Of a DNA stretch of 64,000 nucleotides, positions 25,086 through 33,223 are shown piece by piece. Every line of letters begins with the position of its first letter. Position 1 is the first letter of the stretch. This DNA comes from Streptomyces anulatus (GTDB lineage: Bacteria > Actinomycetota > Actinomycetes > Streptomycetales > Streptomycetaceae). The position numbers and the translations under genes were made by a program. The notes below the pieces were generated by a model, which saw only the letters and a list, made by a program, of their open reading frames with translations, searched no databases and had not been told where the DNA came from. The stretch lies in assembly GCF_014650675.1 (NCBI RefSeq), contig NZ_BMVK01000014.1, positions 124,001 through 188,000 on the forward strand. The letters run 5' to 3'.

Positions 25086-26344
25086 GCACCTCCAGCCCCT
25101 CCTTCGGTTCCCCGGCGCCCTCCGGCTGCCCGGTGGGCTCCGGCGCGGTGCGCCTGTCCGGAGCCTCCTACCAGCAGACGCCCACGGAGCTCTACCGTTC
25201 GCTGCGGCGGGAGCACGGGGCGGTGGCGCCGGTCCTGCTGGACGGTGACGTTCCGGCCTGGCTGGTCCTCGGCTACGCCGAACTGTCCTACGTCACCACG
25301 CACGACGAACTGTTCGCGAGGGACTCGCGCCGCTGGAACCAGTGGGAGACCATCCCCCCGGACTGGCCGCTGATGCCGTTCGTCGGCTACCAGCCTTCGG
25401 TGCTCTTCACCGAGGGCGACGAGCACCGGCGCAGGGCCGGCGTCATCACCGAAGCCCTCGAAGGCATCGACCAGTTCGAGCTGGCACGCGACTGCCGGCG
25501 CATCGCCGACCGGCTCATCGCGGACTTCGCCGGCAGCGGCCGGACGGAACTGATGAGCAGCTATGTCCACGCGCTGCCGATGCGGGCCGTGGTCCAGATG
25601 TGCGGCATGCCCGTATCGGGCTCCGACACCCAGCAGTTGGTGGACGACCTGCGCATCTCGCTCGACGCCGGCGAGGGGGACGATCCGGTGGCGGCCTACG
25701 GCCGCGTCGGCGACCGGCTGCGCCGACTGGTCAAGGACAAGCGGGCGGCCCCCGGCCCCGACGTCACCTCCCGCATGGTGACGCACGGGGCGGGCCTCAC
25801 GGACGAGGAGATCGTCCAGGACCTGATCTCGGTGATCGCCGCGGCCCAGCAGCCCACCGCGAACTGGATCTGCAACACCCTGCGGCTGCTCCTGACGGAC
25901 GAACGCTTCGCGGTGAACGTCTCCGGCGGCAGGCTCAGCGTCGGCGAGGCGCTCAACGAGGTGCTGTGGCTGGACACCCCGACGCAGAACTTCATCGGCC
26001 GCTGGGCCGTACGGGACACCCAGCTCGGCGGCCGGCACATCCGGGCGGGCGACTGCCTGGTCCTCGGACTCGCCGCGGCCAACACCGACCCGGAGATCTG
26101 GCCGGAGAGTTACGTCGGCGCCGAGAACTCCGCGCACCTGTCGTTCAGCGGCGGCGAACACCGCTGCCCCTACCCCGCACCGCTGCTGGCCGACGTGATG
26201 GCCCGTACGGCGGTGGAGACGCTGCTGGAACAGCTGCCGGACCTGATGCTGGCGGTCGAGCCGACGGAGCTCTCCTGGCGTCCTTCGATCTGGATGCGCG
26301 GACTGTCGACGCTGCCGGTCCGGTTCAGCCCGATGGCGCAGTAG
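25082..26344 (+). CDS. cvnE: Conservon cytochrome P450 (CYP157-like, ExxR lost)
   Basis: A 420-residue P450 coupled to cvnD by ATGA. The heme loop FSGGEHRCPYP carries the thiolate ligand Cys362. The K-helix motif that is ExxR in nearly all P450s reads E293-V-L-W296 here, so the Arg is replaced by Trp. This recalls the CYP157 family of Streptomyces conservons, known for lacking ExxR. The I-helix AAAQQPT is also atypical. Whether it is a catalyst or a heme-based sensor or partner of the GTPase module is open. The start has a weak GGGAGACG upstream. Confidence 0.9.
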   Translation: MSTSSPSFGSPAPSGCPVGSGAVRLSGASYQQTPTELYRSLRREHGAVAPVLLDGDVPAWLVLGYAELSYVTTHDELFARDSRRWNQWETIPPDWPLMPFVGYQPSVLFTEGDEHRRRAGVITEALEGIDQFELARDCRRIADRLIADFAGSGRTELMSSYVHALPMRAVVQMCGMPVSGSDTQQLVDDLRISLDAGEGDDPVAAYGRVGDRLRRLVKDKRAAPGPDVTSRMVTHGAGLTDEEIVQDLISVIAAAQQPTANWICNTLRLLLTDERFAVNVSGGRLSVGEALNEVLWLDTPTQNFIGRWAVRDTQLGGRHIRAGDCLVLGLAAANTDPEIWPESYVGAENSAHLSFSGGEHRCPYPAPLLADVMARTAVETLLEQLPDLMLAVEPTELSWRPSIWMRGLSTLPVRFSPMAQ

Positions 26345-26403
26345 CGGCCCCGCGGCGGTGCGCGCCGGCCGGTCCGACGGCGTGAGCGGCCGGTCCCACG
26401 GTA

Positions 26404-26436
26404 CGAGCGGCCGGAGTCCGCGGATCCGGCCGCTCG
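26404..26436. terminator. Hairpin between convergent P450 genes
   Basis: CGAGCGGCCGGA (26404-26415) and TCCGGCCGCTCG (26425-26436) form a perfect 12-bp stem with a 9-nt loop, serving both converging transcripts. Confidence 0.7.
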
Positions 26437-26451
26437 GGTACGGCGTTCCCG

Positions 26452-27672
26452 TCAGCCCGACACCGGCGTGAAACGGACCGGCAGGCTCTGCGGTCCCCGG
26501 GTGAAGACGCCGCGCTCGACCGGGTCGAAGCCGTCGGCCAGCCGCAGGTCCGGCATCGCGTCCAGCAACTGGCCCACACCGATCTCGACTTCGGCCTTGG
26601 CCAGCAGAGCACCGACGCAGAAGTGCCGGCCGAGTGCGAAGGCGAGATGATCGGCCGCCGCCGAGAAGGCGTTCGTGGCGGTCAGGTCCTCGCGGAAGAT
26701 GTCGAAGGCATCGGGGTTCCGGTAGCGGTCCTCGTCACGGTTGGCGGCGCCGATCAGGCAGGTGACGGTGGAGCCCGCCGGAACGGTGCCGCCGCCGAGC
26801 GCCACCTCCGTCGCCGACTTGCGCATGATCATGTGCACCGGCGGTGTGTAGCGCAGCGTCTCGGCGAAGGCCCGGGGTATCAGCGTGCGATCGGCGCGGA
26901 CCGCCTCCAACTGCTCGGGGTGGCGCAGCAGATTGGTAAAGATGCCGGCGATGGCCTTGTCGGTGGTCTCGCCCCCGGCGGCCAGCAGCAGACTGCAGAA
27001 CGCCTTGATGTCCTCGTCGCCCATCCGGACGCCGTCGACCTCCGCCGTGCACAGCGTCGACAGCAGATCGTCGCCCGGCGCTTCCCGCCGCTCGCGGATG
27101 ATCGGCAGCATGTACTCGGCGAACTCGACGCGCGTACGCTCACCGGCCCGCGTGACCTCCGGATCACCGGAGAGATTGCCGAGAAATGCGATGACGGCCG
27201 TGTACCAGCCGTGAAATCGATCGTAGTCGGACTTGTCCAGGCCGAGCATGTCGGCAATGACGTTGACGGGAAAACGGGTGGCGTAGTCGGCGACCAGATC
27301 GACGGAACCCGCATCGCGGAACGTGTCGATCAATTCGCGCGAATTGCGCTCGATGACCGGTAAAAACTTCTCGCGCAGGTCGCTGCCCCGGAAGGCCGGT
27401 GCGACCAGGGCCCGACGTACGGCGTGCTCGCGCCCGCTGAGCTGGAGGATCGTCCGCCCGTGCACGGGTTCGATCTGCCAGTCGTAGTTCTCCGTGGTGA
27501 ATTCGCCTTCTTTGTCCTTGAAGACGCGCTCGACGTCCTCGTAACGCGAGACGATGTAACTTCCGGTGGCCTCGTGCCACAGGAGAGGCGCGTCCTGACG
27601 CATCAGGCGATATGCCCGGTACGGATCCCTCTCGAACTCGGGTGACAGAATGTCCGGTGCTGGGACCGACAT
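26452..27672 (-). CDS. Cytochrome P450, canonical motifs
   Basis: A 406-residue soluble bacterial P450. The I-helix is LLAAGGETTDKA, the K-helix ExxR is ETLR (FAETLRYTPPVHM), and the heme loop is FALGRHFCVG with Cys352. All catalytic motifs are intact, in contrast to the conservon P450 it converges with. ATG at 27672 (MSVPAPDILSPEFER) follows AGGGAG. Some Streptomyces conservons have two P450s side by side (CYP157 plus CYP154-type), so it may act with the conservon even though it is on the opposite strand. Electron donors are not encoded nearby. Confidence 0.93.
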   Translation of the reverse strand: MSVPAPDILSPEFERDPYRAYRLMRQDAPLLWHEATGSYIVSRYEDVERVFKDKEGEFTTENYDWQIEPVHGRTILQLSGREHAVRRALVAPAFRGSDLREKFLPVIERNSRELIDTFRDAGSVDLVADYATRFPVNVIADMLGLDKSDYDRFHGWYTAVIAFLGNLSGDPEVTRAGERTRVEFAEYMLPIIRERREAPGDDLLSTLCTAEVDGVRMGDEDIKAFCSLLLAAGGETTDKAIAGIFTNLLRHPEQLEAVRADRTLIPRAFAETLRYTPPVHMIMRKSATEVALGGGTVPAGSTVTCLIGAANRDEDRYRNPDAFDIFREDLTATNAFSAAADHLAFALGRHFCVGALLAKAEVEIGVGQLLDAMPDLRLADGFDPVERGVFTRGPQSLPVRFTPVSG

Positions 27673-27785
27673 GAACACTCCCTGCTGAACGGGGAACGGA
27701 AACGTGTGGACTGAACGCTTCCATCACCTCCCGAGAACACGCGTTCGTCAAGAGTTGCCACCCGTTGCGACCTGCCGGGACCCGC

Positions 27786-28676
27786 TCAGTCCTCCGAAGC
27801 CACCCGGCCCGTCAGCGCCGCCAGCGAGCTGCGCACATGCGCCATGTGCGCCTGGACCTCCTCGCGGCCCTCCTCGTGCTCCCGCAGGATCCGCTCCGTC
27901 TCCCGCACCACCCGCTCCTCCCGGACCCGGGCCTCGGCCAGCACCTCCGCGGCCCGCGCCTCCGCGTCCTCCTGACCGTGCCGGGCCGCCTCCTGCGTGG
28001 CGGCGAGGTCCCGGCCCGCCTCCGCGAGCAACGCCTCGGCCCGCTCGGTCAGCGCCGCGAACCGGGCCTCCGACGCCGCCTCCTCGGCGGCCAGTCCGGC
28101 CTCGGCCGCCTTGAGGCGCTCCGCGTGTTCCTGCTCCTGGTGGGCCAGCACGCTCGCCGTACGGTCACGGGTCGCCGCCATCGCGGAAGCGGCCGCCGCC
28201 CGCACCTCCTCGGCGTCCTGCCGGGCCGCGGCGAGCAGCCCCTCCGCCTCCCCGGCAGCCCCGGCCACCCGATCGTCGGCCGCCCGGTCCGCCGCCGCAC
28301 GCACCTCGCCGGCCGCCTCGCGCGCCGCTTCCCCGGCCGCCCGGCCCGCCGCCCCGGCCGCGTCCCGCAGCGCCTGGCCCGCCGCCACCGCATCGGCGTC
28401 CAGCGCCTCCGCCTCGCCCTCGGCCAGCGCCAGGATCCGCTGCGCCCGCTCCCCCAGCTCCGCGTAGTCCTGCACGGGCAGCGTCGCGACGGTCTCCGCC
28501 AGCCGGGCGGACTCGGCGAGAAGCTCCTCCACCCGGCCCGTCAGCCGTGCGAGCTCGTCGAGCGCCCCGTCCCGCTCGGCGATCAGGGCGGCCGTCGCCC
28601 GGTCCACCTGCTCCGGACGGTAACCACGCCCCCGCACCCCGACGACGTCGTACGCGGACACCGGTCCAGCACTCAT
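27786..28676 (-). CDS. DivIVA/FilP-like coiled-coil protein
   Basis: A 296-residue protein that is nearly all Ala/Glu/Arg-rich coiled coil from residue 25 on. Its N-terminus (YDVVGVRGRGYRPEQVDRA) is the short DivIVA-like segment seen in Streptomyces coiled-coil proteins often misannotated as cellulose-binding, the group that includes FilP and Scy. Such proteins assemble into filaments and take part in polar growth or scaffolding. ATG at 28676 is chosen because the upstream alternative at 28706 lacks support. A strong terminator separates it from the next gene upstream on its strand. Confidence 0.78.
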   Translation of the reverse strand: MSAGPVSAYDVVGVRGRGYRPEQVDRATAALIAERDGALDELARLTGRVEELLAESARLAETVATLPVQDYAELGERAQRILALAEGEAEALDADAVAAGQALRDAAGAAGRAAGEAAREAAGEVRAAADRAADDRVAGAAGEAEGLLAAARQDAEEVRAAAASAMAATRDRTASVLAHQEQEHAERLKAAEAGLAAEEAASEARFAALTERAEALLAEAGRDLAATQEAARHGQEDAEARAAEVLAEARVREERVVRETERILREHEEGREEVQAHMAHVRSSLAALTGRVASED

Positions 28677-28923
28677 CCCTGAAACCTCTCTCCGACCCGC
28701 CGACACGCTCTGCCACGCTCCGACACCCGTAATACGTCAAGGATGCGGCAATTGGTGCCGGAAGTCGGAATCGATCAGCACCATTCAGGCCGGAAGCGAC
28801 CGGCATCACAGACCCGGGCGAACCGGCGGTCATCGGCCCGGGGCACCGGAACACGGCGAGGCGCCCGGACCCGAGAAGGGTCCGGGCGCCTCGTACGCGC
28901 TCGTGCTCAGCCCTGCGTACGGC
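28677..28923. other. Spacer with terminator and promoter region
   Basis: A 247-bp spacer between two leftward genes, holding the terminator at 28858-28892 and presumably the coiled-coil promoter. A TTGACG (minus strand, 28735-28740) is a possible -35, but no matching -10 was clear. Confidence 0.5.
28858..28892 (-). terminator. Terminator after the SUKH-4 operon
   Basis: GAGGCGCCCGGACCC (28858-28872) and GGGTCCGGGCGCCTC (28878-28892) form a perfect 15-bp stem with loop GAGAA, about 30 bp past the SUKH-4 gene stop. Confidence 0.85.
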
Positions 28924-31479
28924 TCAGATCAGGCCGTCCCACATCTGCTCCAGCAGCACCGACCACCAGCTCTCCGGCGACGCCAGCGCCGCCGGGTCCA
29001 ACGCCACCAGCTGGGCCTGGAAGTCGACGGTCCAGCGGCCCGCCTGCTCCGGGTTCAGCCCGAACCGCAGGCGCCACATCCGGCCCAGCAACGCCATCGA
29101 CCGCACGAACTCCGGCAGCCCGGTGTTCACGAACTGCGGGGGCACCGACTGCCCGCCGGGACCCGCCTCCACCGGCACGGCCACGATGTTCGCCGTCCCG
29201 TACTGGACACAGATCGCCCGGCCGAAGTCCGTGCCCATCACCAGATACGACCCCGCGTCCGGCGCGGGCTGCACCTGCCGCTGGGCCGCCAGCTCGGCCA
29301 GCGTCGGCACCACCGGCTGACCCGGCTGCGCCCAGAAGAACGGCCCGAAATCGGCGGGCAGCCCCGCCCACACCAGGGTGTGCGCGACGACCTCCGGCAC
29401 CCCCTGACGGGACACCGCACGCTGGTCGAACCGCAGGATGCCCTGCGGACCGAACGCCTGCGCCAGCTCCTCGGCCACCGCCTCCGGCGGCAGTGCGGGA
29501 GCGGGCGGCATCTGCGGCAGCGGCGCCCGCACCGGCGCGGGCCGCGCCGGGCCGTCCGCGACCTGGTGCAGCTCGCCCTGGTGCGTCAGCAGATGCTGCA
29601 TGCCCTGCTGCCGGCTGGCGTGATCCGTGCCGTACGGGGCGACGCTGGTGATCCGCACCTGCGGCCAGGTCTCCCGGATCATCCGGGCGCAGTACCCGCC
29701 CGGCAGCTCGCAGGACTCCAGCTCGGTGTGCAGCTCGATGACCTGCTGCGGCGGCACGTTCATCGCCCGCAGCTCGTGCAGCATCTGCCACTCGGGGTGC
29801 GGGGTGCCCGGCGCCGAGCGGCGGATCAGCTGCTGCTCGCTGCCGTCCGGGGCCCGGAACCGCAGCACGGCCTGGTAGCCGGGGCCCACGGTCGGCTGAC
29901 CGGTGGGCTGCTGCGGATAGCCGTACGCCGCCGGCGGCGGGGTGTGCCCACCGGGCGGCGGTCCGGGCGGACCGGGAGGCTGCGGTACGGGACCGGGGGC
30001 TCCGCCGAGCGAAGCGCCCGGGGCACCGGGCGGGCCGGGCGGACCGACCTGCCCCGGACTCGCGAACATCGTCTCCGCGTGGTGCACCCCACCGCCGGGA
30101 GGCGGCGTGGAACCGGGCGGCGGACCCGGCGGACCGGGAGGCTGCGGCGCACCCGGGACACCGGGCGGACCCGGAGGCTGCGGCGCACCCGGGACACCGG
30201 GCGGACCGGGAGGCTGCGGAGCTCCCGGGGCGCCGGGCGGGCCCGGCGGCCTGGGCGCACCCGCGACGCCCGCACCGATGCTGCTCCCGTCGGCGAACAT
30301 CGTCGCGGCATGGTGCATCCCACCGCCGGGGGGCGGCGTGGAACCGGGCGGCGGACCCGGCGGGCCGGGAGGCCCGGGGGGCGGGGTGGAACCCGGCGGC
30401 GGACCCGGTGGCGGGGTGGCGCCGGGCGGGCCGAGCTGGGAGACGAGCTGCGTCGGGACGTACCCGCCCGCCGGAGCACCGGGCGCGCCCGGACCCGAGG
30501 GCGGCGGCGTCGCACCGGGCGGCATCCCGGGAACCCCCGGGGCGCCGGGCGGCGGCGGCGTCGAAGAGCCGCCCCCGCGAGCACCGCGCGGCGGCGCGAC
30601 GGCCTTGCTGGTGGCCGCGTCCGCGATGTCGCCGGCCCCGCCCGGGGGGCCCTGGTCCGGCCGGAGCGCGTGCGCCACCTGCGTACGCGGCAGCTGACTG
30701 CCCCCGGACATCAGCGCGGTGGGCGCCTCCGCCGGGACGACCAGCGGCGGGGCCCCCTCGTCGTCCGTGCCCGACAGCGGCGGCGCGAACACCGTCGCGG
30801 GCAGCGGAACGGCCCCGTCGTCGGAGTCGGAGTTGGTGTCCGTACCCGCCCAGGGGGTCGCCCCGGCGGGGACGCCGTCGGAGGCCGTGGGCTCGTGGGC
30901 GTCGCCACCGCCGGCGGCGGGCCACGACGCGGCGGAGCCCCCGGCGGAAGCGGGAGAGGGAGGCGGCGGCGTCGCGTCCGCGGGTGCGGAGGACGCGGGG
31001 CCGGGCTCCTGAACGGGAGCGGCATCGGCAGCGGCGGCGGGCGCACCGGAGGCGGCCGCCTCCGCCGACTCCCGGCGCTCCGCACGATGGTCCGGAATTC
31101 CGAGCTTGTCCGCCGCTTCCTGGAGCCACTCCGGCGGGGTCAACAGGAACGACGTCTGGTTCAGGTCCACCCGCTGCGGCGGCTCGGGAGCGGCGGCCGG
31201 CGCACCGGCCGGAGTCCCGTACTCCTCCTCGTACCGCCGGATCACCTCGCCCACCGGCAGCCCCGGCCACAGCGTCGCCTCACCGCTGTCGCGCGCGATC
31301 ACCAGCCGCTGACGGCCCCCGTCCGACACGGGGCCCTCCGGTCGGTCCTCGGCCCACACCACGAAACCCAGTTCGAACTCGCGGACCCGCACCTCACGGT
31401 GCTGGTACGCGGGCACGTCACCGTTGACCCACTCGTCCGCCCGCTCCTGCGCCTGCGCGAAAGTCACCACCGCGCTCAC
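28924..31479 (-). CDS. Deaminase-like/SUKH-4 fusion with collagen-like linker
   Basis: An 851-residue multidomain protein without signal peptide or membrane helix. Residues 1-90 (ADEWVNGDVPAYQHREVRV, then LVIARDSGEATLWPGLPVGE) resemble a YrhB-type immunity domain. About 90-305 is disordered and acidic; about 306-516 is Gly-Pro-Pro collagen-like repeat. About 520-640 looks like a deaminase fold of the XOO_2897 type, with HPEW (His and Glu near 561-563) and Cys-x6-Cys (SCELPGGYC, near 589-596) as zinc-ligand candidates. The last about 150 residues are a SUKH-4 immunity domain (YLVMGTDFGRAICVQYGTA). GTG at 31479 overlaps the stop of the upstream WHH/SUKH gene (GTGA), so both are one operon. Confidence 0.75.
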   Translation of the reverse strand: MSAVVTFAQAQERADEWVNGDVPAYQHREVRVREFELGFVVWAEDRPEGPVSDGGRQRLVIARDSGEATLWPGLPVGEVIRRYEEEYGTPAGAPAAAPEPPQRVDLNQTSFLLTPPEWLQEAADKLGIPDHRAERRESAEAAASGAPAAAADAAPVQEPGPASSAPADATPPPPSPASAGGSAASWPAAGGGDAHEPTASDGVPAGATPWAGTDTNSDSDDGAVPLPATVFAPPLSGTDDEGAPPLVVPAEAPTALMSGGSQLPRTQVAHALRPDQGPPGGAGDIADAATSKAVAPPRGARGGGSSTPPPPGAPGVPGMPPGATPPPSGPGAPGAPAGGYVPTQLVSQLGPPGATPPPGPPPGSTPPPGPPGPPGPPPGSTPPPGGGMHHAATMFADGSSIGAGVAGAPRPPGPPGAPGAPQPPGPPGVPGAPQPPGPPGVPGAPQPPGPPGPPPGSTPPPGGGVHHAETMFASPGQVGPPGPPGAPGASLGGAPGPVPQPPGPPGPPPGGHTPPPAAYGYPQQPTGQPTVGPGYQAVLRFRAPDGSEQQLIRRSAPGTPHPEWQMLHELRAMNVPPQQVIELHTELESCELPGGYCARMIRETWPQVRITSVAPYGTDHASRQQGMQHLLTHQGELHQVADGPARPAPVRAPLPQMPPAPALPPEAVAEELAQAFGPQGILRFDQRAVSRQGVPEVVAHTLVWAGLPADFGPFFWAQPGQPVVPTLAELAAQRQVQPAPDAGSYLVMGTDFGRAICVQYGTANIVAVPVEAGPGGQSVPPQFVNTGLPEFVRSMALLGRMWRLRFGLNPEQAGRWTVDFQAQLVALDPAALASPESWWSVLLEQMWDGLI
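29930..30560 (-). repeat. Collagen-like GPP/GAP coding repeats
   Basis: About 630 bp of low-complexity DNA inside the SUKH-4 fusion gene, encoding Gly-x-Pro runs such as PPGPPGVPGAPQ and two copies of a GGGMHHA/GGGVHHA-type spacer. Near-identical 30-bp blocks recur around 30130-30210. Slippage and length variation between strains are expected here. Confidence 0.85.
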
Positions 31480-32453
31480 CCCTCCACCGGGACGGCGCGC
31501 GCGAAGCCGCCGTCCACCATCAGGTTCGCCACGGTCTCCAGCTCCGGCGGATTGCCCGCCAGTCGCTGGAGGAAGGCGTCGAAGTCCGCGCCGCAGGGCA
31601 GCAGCAGCCGCTCCACACGCTCCTGGACACTCCAGCCGTCCTGGTCCCGGGCATCGTCGTACGGGCAGAACCACACCGAACCGAGGTCCTGGCCGCGCAC
31701 CTTCACGGCGAGAATCCCGCCCTGGACGAACGCGACGCCCAGGTAGTCCTTGGTGAAGTGGTCCCGCAGACACTTGTTCACGTACACCAGATCGTTCACC
31801 GCGGCCTCGTCACGCACCGTGAAGAACGGCTGGTCCACCAGCAGCCCCAGCTCGGCGTCGAGCGCCGTGCCCACCGGGGCCGAACCGCCCGCCGCCTTCA
31901 GGAACGAGCGGTACGCGCCGGGCAGCCGGTAGCCGAGGTCCTCCTCGACTCCCTGGACCTGCTGTTCGCTCACCGCGGCCGCGCCCTTGGGCAGCCGGAA
32001 GTGCGCCGGGCGGGTCTCCTGCAACGGGCGGGTGCCGCGCCGGTTCTGGTCCACGTCCGTGCCCGCCAGACCGCCGTGATGACGCAGCAGCGCCTTCACC
32101 TCGACCGGCACCAGCTCCATCCGCCGGCCTCCCGGCACGTGGTGCCAGGTCCAGCCGTGCGGGGTCGCCACCGCGGGAATCGTGTCCCACAGGTCGTGAC
32201 CGCTCGCCGCCATCGCCGCGTTCGCCGACACGTAGTCGGTGAGGCGCAGCTCATCGATGCCGAAGCCCGGGGGCGGATCGGCGATCTCGGCGGCGGCACG
32301 CGCGTACGGCGAAAAAACCGGGTGGCCGCTCCCGTCCATCCTCACCCCTCTGGGGTGGCGGGACGCCCGGACCGGGTCCGGGAAGTTCACGACCTGCCCG
32401 GCGTAGGCGGCGTTCGGTGGCGCGGCTTGCTGCCCGAGCCGACCTGTCGTCAT
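31476..32453 (-). CDS. WHH-nuclease-like/SMI1-KNR4 (SUKH) fusion protein
   Basis: A 325-residue cytoplasmic protein. Residues about 60-130 match the WHH branch of the HNH/EndoVII nuclease toxins: WHH at 103-105, LVP at 114-116 and HHGG at 125-128 (WTWHHVPGGRRMELVPVEVK). The His usually found in the LVPxxxH position is Lys120, so activity may be lost. Residues about 161-325 form an SMI1/KNR4-type SUKH domain (SEQQVQGVEEDLGYRLPGAY), the fold of many toxin-immunity proteins. Toxin-like and immunity-like domains thus share one chain. It is the first gene of a two-gene operon and diverges from a YwqJ-type deaminase gene. ATG at 32453 is the likely start. Confidence 0.78.
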   Translation of the reverse strand: MTTGRLGQQAAPPNAAYAGQVVNFPDPVRASRHPRGVRMDGSGHPVFSPYARAAAEIADPPPGFGIDELRLTDYVSANAAMAASGHDLWDTIPAVATPHGWTWHHVPGGRRMELVPVEVKALLRHHGGLAGTDVDQNRRGTRPLQETRPAHFRLPKGAAAVSEQQVQGVEEDLGYRLPGAYRSFLKAAGGSAPVGTALDAELGLLVDQPFFTVRDEAAVNDLVYVNKCLRDHFTKDYLGVAFVQGGILAVKVRGQDLGSVWFCPYDDARDQDGWSVQERVERLLLPCGADFDAFLQRLAGNPPELETVANLMVDGGFARAVPVEG

Positions 32454-32456
32454 GGC

Positions 32457-32509
32457 TGTTGCCCCCTGCTGCGTCCGGTGTTCCGCACAGCCTAAGCGGT
32501 GGGGCAACA
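32457..32509. promoter_or_regulatory. Spaced inverted repeat in the divergent promoter
   Basis: TGTTGCCCC (32457-32465) and GGGGCAACA (32501-32509) are perfect 9-bp arms 35 bp apart. They flank a TAGGCT hexamer on the minus strand (32489-32494) that could be the -10 of the WHH/SUKH operon. Confidence 0.4.
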
Positions 32510-32539
32510 GGGGATCCCGTCCCGCCGGATCCATCACGA

Positions 32540-32561
32540 ACGGTCACATTCGCGTGACAGT
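32540..32561. promoter_or_regulatory. 22-bp imperfect palindrome, operator candidate
   Basis: ACGGTCAC and GTGACAGT flank ATTCGC with a single mismatch between the arms. It lies near the middle of the 235-bp divergent region between the WHH/SUKH gene and the deaminase gene, suited to joint control of both sides. Confidence 0.45.
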
Positions 32562-32688
32562 GAGGCGGCAGTCTCGCACCTTCGGGCGACACGCAGACAC
32601 GTTTCCCCGACCCAGCTTCCCCACCAGCTGGCACATTTGGCAGGCTGTCCCCGCAACTCGGGGGATTGCAGGGAGGGACGTCAGCACG

Positions 32689-33213
32689 ATGCATTCCACA
32701 CAAACCGTCACATCCGGGGATCCGCGACTCAGCTGGAGCAGCACCGAGACCAGCCGTACGCCCCGACTGATCCACCGCCGCGACGGGATTCTCCCCGCCG
32801 TGGCCGCCGCGCTGTCCGTACGCGGTGAGACGCTGACCTGCACCGCGGGCAAGGGGGACCAGCCACCGGTGCTGCACCCGCTCGTCCAGGACTTCCTCGA
32901 CACCCTCACCAGCGGCCAGCGCGAACGCTTCACCGGCCGCTGCCCCGAGGCCATACTGCTCTCCCGCCAGCTCACCGCCGCCGAGGGCGGGCGCTCCAAA
33001 CGCGCCCAGCGAAAGCCCCTGACCAACGGGGAGGCGCGCCGCGCGCTCAAGCACTCCCGGCTCACCGCCCGCCGCATCCGCGAGGACGGCGACCCCCTCC
33101 ACGGCAGCTACGCACCGCCCTGCCGGTCCTGCTCCGCGCTCCTGTCCCACTTCGGCGTACGCCCCGTCGACCTGACCTCCACCGGCTCCGCGACCACCGC
33201 CGAGAAGGGCTGA
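32689..33213 (+). CDS. YwqJ-type deaminase-fold toxin homologue, standalone
   Basis: A 174-residue protein of the YwqJ-related deaminase family. The zinc and catalytic motifs are intact: Cys85-Pro-Glu87 (RFTGRCPEAILLSR) and Pro144-Cys145-x-x-Cys148 (PPCRSC). In polymorphic toxins this domain sits at the C-terminus of long secreted proteins and is thought to deaminate nucleotides or nucleic acid. Here it stands alone with no export signal, so it would act inside the producing cell. It is followed after 10 nt by a SUKH-3 immunity-type gene. ATG at 32689 has GGGAGG 12 nt upstream. The substrate is unknown. Confidence 0.8.
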   Translation: MHSTQTVTSGDPRLSWSSTETSRTPRLIHRRDGILPAVAAALSVRGETLTCTAGKGDQPPVLHPLVQDFLDTLTSGQRERFTGRCPEAILLSRQLTAAEGGRSKRAQRKPLTNGEARRALKHSRLTARRIREDGDPLHGSYAPPCRSCSALLSHFGVRPVDLTSTGSATTAEKG

Positions 33214-33223
33214 CCGCCCACCC

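Noticed and set aside
29930..30560. Tandem repeat array as a non-coding element
   Set aside because: The repeats keep the reading frame and encode Gly-Pro-Pro triplets inside a gene.
28903..31746. A 947-codon plus-strand frame opposite the SUKH-4 fusion
   Set aside because: Arg/His/Gly-rich shadow without motifs; the minus strand has recognisable domains and an operon overlap.
32540..32561. CRP-type binding site in the toxin-locus promoter
   Set aside because: The half-sites are GTCAC then GTGAC, the reverse orientation of the GTGAC-N6-GTCAC order expected of Crp.
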